Positions 20,698-29,367 of a stretch of DNA of 64,000 nucleotides are shown one piece after another. The stretch is from CAWIJJ01 sp963836405. Its GTDB lineage: Bacteria > Acidobacteriota > Terriglobia > Bryobacterales > Bryobacteraceae. The stretch is taken from positions 62,001 to 126,000 of the forward strand of contig CAWIJL010000005.1 in NCBI GenBank assembly GCA_963836405.1, in the 5' to 3' direction. Both the position numbers and the translations under genes were made by a program. The notes under the pieces are model-generated. The model was given only the letters and a program-made list of their open reading frames with translations. It had not been told where the DNA came from and did not search any database. Position 1 is the first letter of the stretch; each line of letters begins with the position of its first letter.

Positions 20698-20722
20698 TTG
20701 GCGGAAGCCAGTGGGAGTCGAA
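20698..20722. repeat. selC-resident copy of the 25-bp direct repeat
   Basis: This is the partner of 20510-20534, lying over the 3' end of the tRNA gene. The two copies are 188 bp apart in the same orientation. Confidence 0.75.
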
Positions 20723-20795
20723 ACCCACCAGCGGCATTCGCATACCGCACAACGGGTTTGAAGCCCGCGCCCGGCACCAGCCAAGACTGGCTTCC
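20699..20795 (-). tRNA. selC: Selenocysteine tRNA, anticodon UCA
   Basis: Read on the minus strand, this 97-nt gene folds as a bacterial tRNA(Sec). It has an 8-bp acceptor stem (GGAAGCCA with TGGCTTCC), a discriminator G, an encoded CCA and a six-pair D stem. The anticodon stem-loop CGGGCTTCAAACCCG places TCA at 20759-20761. The long variable arm has a seven-pair stem (GCGGTAT with ATGCCGC), and the T stem has five pairs (GTGGG with CCCAC). The 8+5 acceptor/T arrangement and long variable arm exclude tRNA-Ser and tRNA-Leu. The T loop (20716-20723) is eight bases rather than seven, an oddity or a one-base insertion. It decodes UGA with SelB after SerS charges it with serine; serS is at 38876. 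Confidence 0.93.
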
Positions 20796-20876
20796 GCACC
20801 ACCGCCGCCATCGCGGCGGCCCTCCCTTATCTTAGCCGCAAGAACCGAAGTACGATAAGCCTTCCTGCCCGAAACC

Positions 20877-21788
20877 ATGACCGTCCAGCAAGCCAGAGAG
20901 GCAGCCCGGCAGTGGGTGATGGAAAGCGCCGCCGCCATACCGGGCTTCGTGGAGCCTATACGGCCGGTTCCACCAAATGGCTTCCCGATGACGCCGAACT
21001 GCCCGGGCGGCTTCGACATCATGGTCGTGGTCGCGAACCCGGGCTGGGCCGGAGGGCGCCGCAAGTTCATCTATAGCGACACCCTTCTCGAAACCTCTTA
21101 CCTGACGGCCGGCCGGTTTGACGCCGCCCCGTTCTGGGCGATTATCTTCGCCCCGAGTTTCCGCACCTCTCGTATCCTCCTCGATCCATCGGGCACGCTG
21201 GCCGCGCTCCTTGCCATCGTGCGCCGGGACTACGCCAGGCGGGACTGGGTCCGCAGCCGTTGTGCCCAGGCGAGGGAAAAGGTACTCGCCTGTCTCCGCT
21301 CGATCGATGAGCAGGCGCCCCTTCCCGACCAGGCGATCGGGTGCCTGTTCGCCGCCGCGATCACTACTCACGTCCTCCTCGCAGCCGGCCTGCAAAACCC
21401 CACCGTCCGCGCTCGCTACACGGCCGTGAAGGACCTGCTGGCCGGCTACGGCGTCCCGCAATTCCACGAAGCGCTCCTGCGGCTGCTCGGATCGGCCGAA
21501 ATCGGCAAAGAGCGCGCGCACCGCCACGTCGCTACGCTCGCGGAGATCTTCGACGTAGCCGCCGGTGCCATTCGCTCGCCGTTTTCCTTCGCGTCCGACA
21601 TCGGTGGCGCTGCCCGCCCCATCGCCATCGACGGAAGCCTGGAGACGATCGGGCGCGGCCGCCATCGGGAAGCCATGTTCTGCGTAGCCATCCGGCAGCG
21701 CCTCGCGGAAATCGAACGAGCCCTGCCCCAGGTGTGGGAAACGGCCGAAACCATCCTGGCCGCAAACCCGGCAATCGAACACCGCTAA
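20877..21788 (+). CDS. Nucleotidyltransferase-like protein with a catalytic segment shifted out of frame
   Basis: The open frame gives 303 aa. The beginning (MTVQQAREAARQWVMESAAAIPGF) and the part from FDIMVVVANPGW onward look like a nucleotidyltransferase-fold protein with a long helical C-terminal domain. Between them, at 20951-21007, the open frame reads an unconvincing proline-rich peptide. Frame 2 of the same bases reads GAYTAGSTKWLPDDAELPG, the expected GS-containing catalytic loop. A one-base deletion near 20950 and a one-base insertion near 21006 would explain this, with the downstream frame restored. As it stands the catalytic motif is not translated. The start has no clear ribosome binding site. 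Family assignment rests on the restored motif and is moderately sure. Confidence 0.6.
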   Translation: MTVQQAREAARQWVMESAAAIPGFVEPIRPVPPNGFPMTPNCPGGFDIMVVVANPGWAGGRRKFIYSDTLLETSYLTAGRFDAAPFWAIIFAPSFRTSRILLDPSGTLAALLAIVRRDYARRDWVRSRCAQAREKVLACLRSIDEQAPLPDQAIGCLFAAAITTHVLLAAGLQNPTVRARYTAVKDLLAGYGVPQFHEALLRLLGSAEIGKERAHRHVATLAEIFDVAAGAIRSPFSFASDIGGAARPIAIDGSLETIGRGRHREAMFCVAIRQRLAEIERALPQVWETAETILAANPAIEHR

Positions 21789-21791
21789 ACT
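21786..21791 (+). promoter_or_regulatory. TAAACT box, six bases before a GTG start
   Basis: TAAACT overlaps the stop codon of the preceding gene and ends six bases before the GTG at 21798, the same geometry as the other possible leaderless starts. It supports the GTG start. Confidence 0.4.
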
Positions 21792-21797
21792 CGAAGG

Positions 21798-22433
21798 GTG
21801 CATGATGTGCCCGATCCCGGCCGCTCGACCCTGGTTCGCCGCGGTCGCCATCTCGAATACTTCACCATCGTCTACAACAGCCTCGAAGGCCTGGTCTCGA
21901 TTCTCGCCGGTGCCGCCGCAGGCTCGGTTTCGCTCATCGGCTTCGGACTGGACAGTGCCATCGAGGTGACTTCCGGCGCAGCCCTGCTGTGGCGCCTGCA
22001 TCACGATTTGAACCCGGCCCGCCGCGAACAGGTCGAACGGATTACGTTGCGAATCGTCGGTGCGTGCTTCCTCGCCCTGGCGGTCTACATCGCCTGGGAA
22101 TCCGGTTCCCGGCTGATCCGCCGCGAAGCCCCGGAGCGCAGCATCCCCGGCATCGTAATCGCCGCGATTTCCGTCGTGGTGATGCCGCTGCTCGCGCGTG
22201 CCAAACGCCGCGTTGCCTCCGGCATCGCCAGCCGGGCCATGCATGCCGATTCCCGTCAGACCGATTTCTGCACGTACCTCTCCGCGATTCTCCTGGGCGG
22301 CTTGCTTCTGAACGCCGTCGCCGGCTGGTGGTGGGCCGACCCGCTGGCCGGCCTCGTCATGGTGCCGATCATTGCCCGCGAAGGAGTGGAGGGACTCCGC
22401 GCCCGGGCATGCTCCGAGTGCGGTTGCGCCTGA
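21798..22433 (+). CDS. Cation transporter, cation-diffusion-facilitator-like
   Basis: The 211-aa membrane protein has about five or six helices. The first part (EYFTIVYNSLEGLVSILAG, GFGLDSAIEVTSGAALLWR) and the later HADSRQTDFCTYLSAILLGG and WWWADPLAGLVM match the membrane half of cation diffusion facilitators. The aspartates in GLDSAIE and HADSRQTD are candidate metal ligands. The cytoplasmic C-terminal domain of classical members is missing; the protein ends in CSECGCA, a possible metal-binding tail. The GTG start is nine bases after the previous stop. The stop codon lies in the loop of a strong hairpin. The substrate ion is unknown. Confidence 0.75.
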   Translation: MHDVPDPGRSTLVRRGRHLEYFTIVYNSLEGLVSILAGAAAGSVSLIGFGLDSAIEVTSGAALLWRLHHDLNPARREQVERITLRIVGACFLALAVYIAWESGSRLIRREAPERSIPGIVIAAISVVVMPLLARAKRRVASGIASRAMHADSRQTDFCTYLSAILLGGLLLNAVAGWWWADPLAGLVMVPIIAREGVEGLRARACSECGCA

Positions 22434-22449
22434 TCGCGTAACCGCACTC
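22416..22449. terminator. Strong hairpin at convergent gene ends
   Basis: A 14-bp stem (22416-22429 with 22436-22449, arm GAGTGCGGTTGCGC, one G-U pair) has a six-base loop containing the transporter stop codon. It lies between two convergent genes. There is no U-tract on either side, so termination efficiency is uncertain. Confidence 0.55.
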
Positions 22450-22463
22450 GTCCGCCGCGTCCG

Positions 22464-25400
22464 TCAGAATTCGTAACGCAGGCCGAACTGCATCACGCGC
22501 GGTTGCGTGAGCTGGTCCGTGTACTTGCCGAACGTTCCGCCCACTGAAATATCCAGCGACGCGGTGTAAGCGTCGAACTTCGCCGTGTTCGTCAGGTTGA
22601 ACGTCTCCCACCGCACCTGAAGCGAGTGCTTCCCATCCAGGTACGGCATCACGAAACGCTTGGAGAGGTTGCTGTCGATATTGAAGATCCCGTCGCCGCG
22701 GACCGGATTGCGATTCCCGATCTCGCCCGGCATGACGTACTGGAACTTGTCGATGGCGGTGTTCGGGTTCGGGAAGATATTGGGCCCGCCCAGGCCTGCC
22801 GCATTCTTCGACTGCCCTACCGTGATCGGCTCGCCGGTCCAGCTTGCCCACACATTGTTGTTCCAATTGGTGGGCCAGACGCCGGTTTCATAAACGCTCA
22901 CCGGGAATCCGCTGGACCATCGCCACACGCCCGAAAGCTCCCATCCGCCGAGCACGGCCTGCACCACGCCGTTCGCGTTGTTCAGGAATTTCTGCCCCTT
23001 GCCGAACGGCAGGCTGTAGGTTCCCAGGGCGTTGAACAGGTGCGTATTGTCGTAGTCGGAAACGCCGCGCGAGAGTCCCGGGAACCAGGGGTTCCAAATC
23101 ACGCCCGTGGCAGACGCGGCCCTTTCGTTCGAAGAACGGAGGTCGATCGATTTGCTGAACGTGTAATTCAGGTTCAAGGATCCGCCCGTCCCGAACCGCT
23201 TGTTCACCGTCAGTTGCGCCCCATGGTAGTTGCCGCCCGCGATCGAGCTGAATACCGAAAGATACGAAAACTGCGGGCTGTAGAACGTGTAGGCGCCCTG
23301 GTCGCTGCACCGGTTGCGCGTATCGCAACTGCCGTACCCGGCGCCCGTGTCGAGCTGGTACAGGGCGTAGGTCCAGTCGTACATGTTGGCCGCGTAGCGG
23401 TTGTAAACCACCTGGGTGGCCGAGAGCGTGGAGGTCGCCGCCCTGCTGAAAAGATTCTCCCAATACGGCACCTTGGCCACGTCGGCGGTTGCCACGCCTG
23501 CCACTGCCTGGCGGGCCAGAATGGTCGCCGCCTCGAAGTAGGCCATGCCGGACTTCGGATCCTTCAGGTTGGTCGGCATCGCCGCATCGCGCCGCGCCAG
23601 CGAACGCCGCGCCAGGCGTCCGATGTAGGCGGCCTGAACCAGCCAGCCGTTGCCGAACTCGCGCTGGACGCTCAGGTTCATGTTCATCGTGTAGGGCGCA
23701 TTGAGCGTGTCGTCGATGCCCCGCGTAATCGCGAACGCATCCGGGTATACGGCCGGGAAGTTCGCGCCCGGATCCGCCAGCAGAATCGACGGCGGAATCT
23801 GGTCGACGGCGGTGAAGCGCGGCGCGGTAGCCGTGGTCAGCACGGCCGAAGGGTTGGTCAGCGCCGTGGACAGGCCGAATGCCGTCGCGTCCTGCGAGCG
23901 CATCAGGCCGCTGCCGAACAGGTCGTAGTACATGCCGAAGCCGGCGCGGATCGAGGTCCGTCCCGCCCCTCCGAACAGGAATTTGCCGAGGCCGCCGTCG
24001 GCCGACGGCGAGTAGGCCAGCGCCAGCCGCGGGGCAAAGTTTTTCTTGTGGTACGGATACAAAGGACGGCCGCCCTTGTCGATCGGGATGAAGGCAATCC
24101 GTCCCGCCTCGAGCTGGCTCCTCCCCTGCTCGGCAAGCGCGCCGCGCTGGTCGAACCAGTCGCCGATCGGAATGCTGGGCGACATCTGCTGCCCGTTGGA
24201 CTCCCGGATGGGCGGCATTAACGAGTACCGCAGGCCGGCGGTGATCGTCAGCCCGCGCGAAACCTTCCACGTATCCTGGGCGTACATTTCATACTCGCGG
24301 GCGACGAAGTTGCGGTGCACCGCGTTGCCTTCGCCGATCGGATCGCCGCTGGCCATGTAGTTGTACTGCGCGTTGCCCTGCGTGATCATCCCCATCACGT
24401 CCGTTACCGCGTAGCGGAAGTTCGTGATCTGGCTGCTCGCCATGTCGGAGAACGGATTGGAAAGATCCGCGCCGCTGCTGGTCAGCCAGGAGGCGTTGGC
24501 CGAGGCGCTCGAAAAGGAATTCTGGAAGTCGATGCGGCGGTTGCTGATGAACCGGGCGACGGCGCCGAATTGCAGGCTGTGCGCGCCCCTGGTCCAGTTG
24601 AGATCCTCGGAAAGCGTGTGCACCGGAATGATCGCGGTGAAATTCCGGCTGGTGGGAATGGTCGGGTCGATGCCGCGGAACGTCACCATCCCGAAAGTCT
24701 GCAGCCCGGTGGTGTCCGAGCCCTGCCGCGTCAGGCCGTAGCGCAGCGTGCTCACCAGAGTCGGCGCCAGCAGGCTGGTGAGTCCGGTGCCGAATCCCTT
24801 GTTGTTTCTGAGCCGCCGGGAATTCGCCGGCATGCCGGGGAACTGCGGCATGGAGCTGATTTCGTCGTCGTTCTGAAGATTGCCGCGGAAGAAAAGAGTG
24901 TGTTTGCTGGCCCGGTCGATGTTGTAGTCGATGCGCCCGATGTAAGTCTTCCAGTCGAGCGGCATGGGCGCCTTGAAGCGGTAGCCCACCAGGTTCAGGT
25001 TGTCTCCGACCGTGGTGTCGTTGGGCACCGGATAGCTCTGGAAAATCTTCAGGGCTGCCTGGTTCACGCCGCGCGGATCGATCTTCGCGGCCAGATCCTG
25101 GGCTGTGACCGTGGCAATGCTGCCGTCCTTCGTCTGGTAGTGAAGGATTCCCTGGCGCATGTCCATGGAAGGAATCGTCCGCACAGTGGTGCCGTCCCTG
25201 GCATCGCGGCGGGCTTCATAATTGAAAAAGACGAAGAGGCGGTTCTTGACCACCGGCCCGCCGATCGAGCCCCCGTAAATGTTGCGGATCAATTTCGGCC
25301 GCTCCACCCCTGCCATGTTGTTGAAGAAACCGTTGGCGGTGGTCACGGTATTGCGATGGTATTCGTAGAGCGACCCGTGATAATCGTTGGTGCCGCTCTT

Positions 25401-26132
25401 GGTGACCAGAACCACCTGCGCGCCCGACGTGCGGCCGCTGTCGGCATTGGCGTTGAGCGTGGTCACGCGGAATTCCTGCATGGCATCCGGCGTCATGCGC
25501 AGCACACTGGTGAATGCCTGCCGGTCCATCTGGTCGTTCACGTCCACGCCGTCCAGCGTGACGTTGGCCTGGTCGCTCTTGCCGCCGTTCACCGCGCCGT
25601 TGCGGTCGTCGGTGTCGCCTTCGGTGGTGGACACCACACCTGGCTGCAAGGCCAGCAGGCCCACAATGTTCCGGGCGTTCAACGGCAGTTGCAGAATCGG
25701 ACGCGTGGAGATGGCGTTGCCGATGGAAGCGTCGGTCGTGTTCACCTGCGCGGCTTCCGCACTCACCGCCACCGTTTCGGTCACCTGGCCGAGCTTCTCG
25801 AACGGCAGGTTCAGCGTCTTCGGTGAATTGACCAGAAGCTGCACCGCGTTCGCCGTGACGTCGGCAAAGCCCGACGCCGTGGCAGTCAATTTATAAGTGC
25901 CTGGGGGCAATTGCGAGAACGAGTACCTTCCCGCCGCGTCGCTCTTGGTTTCCCGGGTCAACCCATGATTCGCATCCTCGATGCGGATGGTGGCACCTGG
26001 AATGACGCTGCCCGTGGGATCGGTCACTGTTCCCGATAGCGAAGAAACGGCTTGACCGTATGCGCTGAACGCCAGAACCAGGTACAGCGGGAGGAGAATA
26101 AAGATAGACCTTAATATCCGAAAGGGTGACAT
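22464..26132 (-). CDS. TonB-dependent receptor with N-terminal carboxypeptidase-like regulatory domain
   Basis: This is a 1222-aa outer-membrane protein of the large acidobacterial oligosaccharide/peptide receptor type. A signal peptide covers residues 1-27. A CarboxypepD_reg-like beta-sandwich covers about 30-105 (LSGTVTDPTGSVIPGATI, DAAGRYSFSQLPPGTYKLTATA). A plug domain with LPLNARNIVGLLALQPGV, VTLDGVDVNDQMDRQAF and NANADSGRTSGAQVVLVTKSG follows. A long beta-barrel ends in the aromatic FGLRYEF, as required for outer-membrane insertion. It likely imports large nutrients using TonB energy; the ligand is unknown. No adjacent SusD partner is present, as usual in this phylum. A GGA-type ribosome binding site precedes the ATG. 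Confidence 0.93.
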   Translation of the reverse strand: MSPFRILRSIFILLPLYLVLAFSAYGQAVSSLSGTVTDPTGSVIPGATIRIEDANHGLTRETKSDAAGRYSFSQLPPGTYKLTATASGFADVTANAVQLLVNSPKTLNLPFEKLGQVTETVAVSAEAAQVNTTDASIGNAISTRPILQLPLNARNIVGLLALQPGVVSTTEGDTDDRNGAVNGGKSDQANVTLDGVDVNDQMDRQAFTSVLRMTPDAMQEFRVTTLNANADSGRTSGAQVVLVTKSGTNDYHGSLYEYHRNTVTTANGFFNNMAGVERPKLIRNIYGGSIGGPVVKNRLFVFFNYEARRDARDGTTVRTIPSMDMRQGILHYQTKDGSIATVTAQDLAAKIDPRGVNQAALKIFQSYPVPNDTTVGDNLNLVGYRFKAPMPLDWKTYIGRIDYNIDRASKHTLFFRGNLQNDDEISSMPQFPGMPANSRRLRNNKGFGTGLTSLLAPTLVSTLRYGLTRQGSDTTGLQTFGMVTFRGIDPTIPTSRNFTAIIPVHTLSEDLNWTRGAHSLQFGAVARFISNRRIDFQNSFSSASANASWLTSSGADLSNPFSDMASSQITNFRYAVTDVMGMITQGNAQYNYMASGDPIGEGNAVHRNFVAREYEMYAQDTWKVSRGLTITAGLRYSLMPPIRESNGQQMSPSIPIGDWFDQRGALAEQGRSQLEAGRIAFIPIDKGGRPLYPYHKKNFAPRLALAYSPSADGGLGKFLFGGAGRTSIRAGFGMYYDLFGSGLMRSQDATAFGLSTALTNPSAVLTTATAPRFTAVDQIPPSILLADPGANFPAVYPDAFAITRGIDDTLNAPYTMNMNLSVQREFGNGWLVQAAYIGRLARRSLARRDAAMPTNLKDPKSGMAYFEAATILARQAVAGVATADVAKVPYWENLFSRAATSTLSATQVVYNRYAANMYDWTYALYQLDTGAGYGSCDTRNRCSDQGAYTFYSPQFSYLSVFSSIAGGNYHGAQLTVNKRFGTGGSLNLNYTFSKSIDLRSSNERAASATGVIWNPWFPGLSRGVSDYDNTHLFNALGTYSLPFGKGQKFLNNANGVVQAVLGGWELSGVWRWSSGFPVSVYETGVWPTNWNNNVWASWTGEPITVGQSKNAAGLGGPNIFPNPNTAIDKFQYVMPGEIGNRNPVRGDGIFNIDSNLSKRFVMPYLDGKHSLQVRWETFNLTNTAKFDAYTASLDISVGGTFGKYTDQLTQPRVMQFGLRYEF

Positions 26133-26255
26133 GACGCTCCGTCCGTAATGAGATTTTAATCAGTGTATACCGGACGGGCACCAATTGGTTCAGGAATTTT
26201 CCCGGGTTGCCGAATTCAGGCGCCACTCTTTCGGCGGCGTCATGGAGGCGAAAAT

Positions 26256-26288
26256 GTGCGAGGCCGCCACACATTGGCGGCCTCGCAC
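26256..26288 (-). terminator. 13-bp hairpin, probable terminator (distal)
   Basis: A perfect inverted repeat (GTGCGAGGCCGCC at 26256-26268 with 26276-26288) has a seven-base loop. On the minus strand it is followed by ATTTT. It lies downstream of the zinc protease gene and upstream of the TonB receptor gene, both on the minus strand. Confidence 0.65.
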
Positions 26289-26324
26289 AAGCAACTCCAT
26301 TGTTTTCAGTATCGAAAAAGCTGT

Positions 26325-26346
26325 GCGCCGCCAATGTTGGCGGCGC
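26325..26346 (-). terminator. Intrinsic terminator of the zinc protease gene
   Basis: The palindrome GCGCCGCCAA-TG-TTGGCGGCGC starts 17 bases after the protease stop. On the minus strand it is followed by ACAGCTTTTT, giving a hairpin plus T-run. A second hairpin with a related core (GCCGCC...GGCGGC) follows 37 bases later. Confidence 0.75.
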
Positions 26347-26362
26347 GGGTGTACGGGCTCGA

Positions 26363-28957
26363 CTAGCGGCTGCCGAAATCTCCCCGGCCGCCGCCGCCTC
26401 CTGCCGCTCCCGACGGAGCCGGAGGCATGAATTTCGGGTCGAGGATCCTGGCGATCTCGTCCCTCGCGGCCTGCAGGTGCGCCCTGGTTTCGAAGTCCGA
26501 GGTCTTGGCGAGTGCCGCCGTGATGGAAGCATTCAGCGAGCGCAATTCCGCCCGGTAGAACGGCTTTTCGTCACCGCTCGTGGGCGGCCGCGAACCGCCG
26601 CGTCCTGCCGCTGCCGCGGCCGCCGCCGCCGACATCGCCGACGGCGCCGGGTTCAACTTGGCGTTCACCGCCTGCAGAAAATCGCGCTGCAATTCCCGCC
26701 GGTACGTATCGATCCTGACCTGCGGCGCGTCCAGTTCCTTCCACAGGCCCTTGCGCAGCGTGGAAAGAAAATCCACCGGCGAGTATGCCAGGTTCCCGTC
26801 CAGCGTCTGCTGCTCCATCAGGCGCGCGAACCGGCTGCTGGCCATGAGGCTGGTGAGAATGCGGGTCTGCGCGCTGTTGATGCGCTCGATCGCGCCCACC
26901 GGCTCGATGCGCCGCAGGATCTCCTCGTCGATCATCCAGCCCGGAGTCAGGAAGGCATTATCCAGGAGGAATTTGAGCGCGGCGGCCTGCTTCTCCTTCG
27001 GGATCAGATTAAACACACGCCCTTCCTGTCCGACCACCTTTTGCTGGCTGTTGAACCCGCCCACGATCCCGGCAACGTGATTCATTTCCGTGGACCACTG
27101 GCTCACCAGCCGCCCGTACAACTCGGAGAGCTCCTCGTAGGTATCGCCTTCTTTATAGGCGGTGGCGGGCATCAGCATTTTGGCCACGCGCTGCAGGTTC
27201 TTGACGCCCAGGGCGGTGGCCTTCACCGCGTCCGCATCGCCTACCGCTTCCGTCTCTTCGCCGGGATCCGAGCCCGCCGAGTTGGCCGTGGAGAAGCGCA
27301 GGTACGCTTTGTCGTCCTGCTCTTTCGCCCACTGGTTCAAGGTCGCCTTCTCGTCGTTCGGCGTCTTGGCCCCGGGCAGCGGAGAGTATCCCCACTTGGT
27401 GGCCCAGATGTCGTACGGGCCGATGCGCGGGATCAGGTCGGCCGGGTCGATGCCATCCTCCGGCTGCGCGACGTAGTTGAACCGCGAGTAGTCCATGATG
27501 GACGGGGTGTGGCCCATCTGTTTTACCCACTCCTTGTCGCGGATCTTTTCAAAGGGATAGGTGGAACTGGCCTTCATGTTGTGCTGAAAGCCGAGGGTGT
27601 GGCCGACTTCGTGCGCCACCACGTACTCGAGCAGCCGGCCCATCAGGTCGTCGGGCAGCGGCAGTTTCTGGGCACGCGGATCGAGCGGCCCCACCTGCAC
27701 GAAATACCAGTCGCGGGCCAGGTTCATCACGTTGTGATAGAACTGGATGTCCGCATTCAGGATCTCGCCGGTGCGCGGATCGGAAATGTGCGGGCCGCTT
27801 GCGTTCTCCGTGGTCGAGGGCAGCCAGCGGATTACCGAATTGCGAACGTCTTCGGCGCTCCAGGTGGGATCCTCCTCCGGGGTCGGAGCGGGCTTGCCGA
27901 GAATCGCGTTCTTGAAGCCGGCGGCCTCGAACGCCTCATTCCAGTCCTCGATACCTTTCTTGAGGTAAGGCACCCATTTCGGCGGTGTGGCCGAATCGAT
28001 GTAATAGACAATCGGCTTGATCGGTTCGGAAACGGCTGCGTTGGGGTCCTTCTTTTCGAGGCGCCAGCGCGCGATGTAGCGGACGCGCTCGGCCTTGTAT
28101 TCGTTCTGGCTGTAATCGGTGGTGGAGGTGGTGAAGTAGCCGACGCGGTCGTCGAAAAGGCGGGGCATCATCGGCTTTTCAGGCAGCTTGACCATGCTGT
28201 GATGGAGCACCACGGTAGCGCTGTTGCCGCGCATCTGCCCGCCGCCGAGTCCCGCCGCGGGTCCGCGGCCGCCGCCCGCCGCACCGCCGCCGGCACTGCG
28301 CGTATAGGTGACGGTGACTTCCGATTCCACGTTGTCCGGGTAGGGCGCGATGTGCTCGATGAAGGTCCGGCTGGCATCGACGCCCGTGGCGCCGAGACGC
28401 TGGCGCGCACTGAACTCGCCCAGATCGGCGGTGAACAGGCGCGTCACTTCGACCACCGGGGCGCCGCTGGCGGCGAATGCCGCGACGTTCAAGGACAGGA
28501 TGATGGAATCGTTGTTAGCGGCCTTTACCGCCTTCGCGATCGGCTGGCTGGGGTCGGCGGAGACACCGAAATTCACTTCCTCGAGCAGCACCCGGTTGCC
28601 CTTGAGCCGCCACTTGACCACGCGGCTCACCAGTTGCCCGCCGCCATAACCGGCACCGAGGGTGGTCTTCGCGATCTGCGTGTTCCAAAGGAGCTCTTTA
28701 TCCAGTTCGCTCTTCGGAATCTCGTAGTAGTAGCGTTCCTTAACCTGGTGGACGGTAAACAGGCCCTTGGCGGTTTTCGCCTCGCGCGTGACGACGCGTT
28801 CATAAGGTTGCGGATCGGCATTCTGCGCGGCCACGCCGCCGCGTCCGCCGCCTCCTGGAGCGCCGCCCTGTTGCGGAGCAGGCGTTTCGGGCGCCTCCTG
28901 GGCGCAAAGCGCAAAGGCGAAGAGCCCCGCCAGCAGGGGCCGCGTGAATCGGTGCAT
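26363..28957 (-). CDS. Zinc-dependent metalloprotease, DUF5117/DUF4953 type, secreted
   Basis: The product is 864 aa. It has a signal peptide (MHRFTRPLLAGLFAFALCAQ) and then a Gly/Ala/Arg-rich low-complexity stretch. An N-terminal domain resembling DUF5118/DUF5117 follows, then a metzincin-type catalytic site HEVGHTLGFQH (His449, His453 and His459 as zinc ligands) preceded by LLEYVVAHE. The C-terminal region contains a second Ala/Gly/Arg-rich spacer and ends in GGGGRGDFGSR. The start was set at the Met after AAAGGAGAG; a longer frame to 29086 overlaps the decayed DUF4396 gene. Family members are large exported proteases of Bacteroidota and Acidobacteriota with unknown substrates. Confidence 0.9.
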   Translation of the reverse strand: MHRFTRPLLAGLFAFALCAQEAPETPAPQQGGAPGGGGRGGVAAQNADPQPYERVVTREAKTAKGLFTVHQVKERYYYEIPKSELDKELLWNTQIAKTTLGAGYGGGQLVSRVVKWRLKGNRVLLEEVNFGVSADPSQPIAKAVKAANNDSIILSLNVAAFAASGAPVVEVTRLFTADLGEFSARQRLGATGVDASRTFIEHIAPYPDNVESEVTVTYTRSAGGGAAGGGRGPAAGLGGGQMRGNSATVVLHHSMVKLPEKPMMPRLFDDRVGYFTTSTTDYSQNEYKAERVRYIARWRLEKKDPNAAVSEPIKPIVYYIDSATPPKWVPYLKKGIEDWNEAFEAAGFKNAILGKPAPTPEEDPTWSAEDVRNSVIRWLPSTTENASGPHISDPRTGEILNADIQFYHNVMNLARDWYFVQVGPLDPRAQKLPLPDDLMGRLLEYVVAHEVGHTLGFQHNMKASSTYPFEKIRDKEWVKQMGHTPSIMDYSRFNYVAQPEDGIDPADLIPRIGPYDIWATKWGYSPLPGAKTPNDEKATLNQWAKEQDDKAYLRFSTANSAGSDPGEETEAVGDADAVKATALGVKNLQRVAKMLMPATAYKEGDTYEELSELYGRLVSQWSTEMNHVAGIVGGFNSQQKVVGQEGRVFNLIPKEKQAAALKFLLDNAFLTPGWMIDEEILRRIEPVGAIERINSAQTRILTSLMASSRFARLMEQQTLDGNLAYSPVDFLSTLRKGLWKELDAPQVRIDTYRRELQRDFLQAVNAKLNPAPSAMSAAAAAAAAGRGGSRPPTSGDEKPFYRAELRSLNASITAALAKTSDFETRAHLQAARDEIARILDPKFMPPAPSGAAGGGGGRGDFGSR

Positions 28958-29005
28958 GATCTCTCCTTTGAGAAAGATGACGCCTATCTTACCAATCGGC
29001 GCAGG

Positions 29006-29367
29006 CTCTCGAAAGGAGCGGGTGAGATGACGAATGCTACAAGCGATACGGTGTCGGCCTTCATTGCCGCCTTGATGCCTGGCCATCCCGAAAAATAAAG
29101 CCGGTCATGAAGACCAGCCATTCCCCCGCGAAATCGCCCACCGTACAAGCAGCGCCGCAGTGACTGTCCCCGACAAATGTGGTCTGCCAGAACGGCTTCT
29201 TACCTTCGCAACCCTGTGATCGGCCAGACCAGGTTCATGATGGCCATCTTCTGTTTTCGGCCGGAGAGAATATCGACGGCAATGACAATGGCAGACACAA
29301 TCCCGAGAGCAATAGAAACCCAGGCGAGTACGTCTAGCCACACTGGAACCGCATGCGCGTTGATCAT
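29006..29367 (-). pseudogene. Decayed DUF4396-type membrane protein
   Basis: Three pieces in different frames resemble one DUF4396 protein. Codons from ATG 29367 (overlapping the copA stop as ATGA) encode a membrane helix ending in MAIMNLVWPITGL and stop at 29200. A second frame (29201 to about 29072) reads KPFWQTTFVGDSHCGAACT and GDFAGEWLVF. A third (29071-29006) reads AAMKADTVSLVAFVI. The linker after WPIT, part of the middle and the C-terminal half are missing. These proteins often accompany copper-efflux ATPases, which fits the position directly after copA. The gene is clearly non-functional as read. Confidence 0.78.

Noticed and set aside
26207..29098. 963-codon plus-strand open frame opposite the zinc protease gene
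   Set aside because: Antisense shadow in GC-rich DNA; composition is Arg/His-rich without domains, while the minus strand has a signal peptide and HEVGH site.
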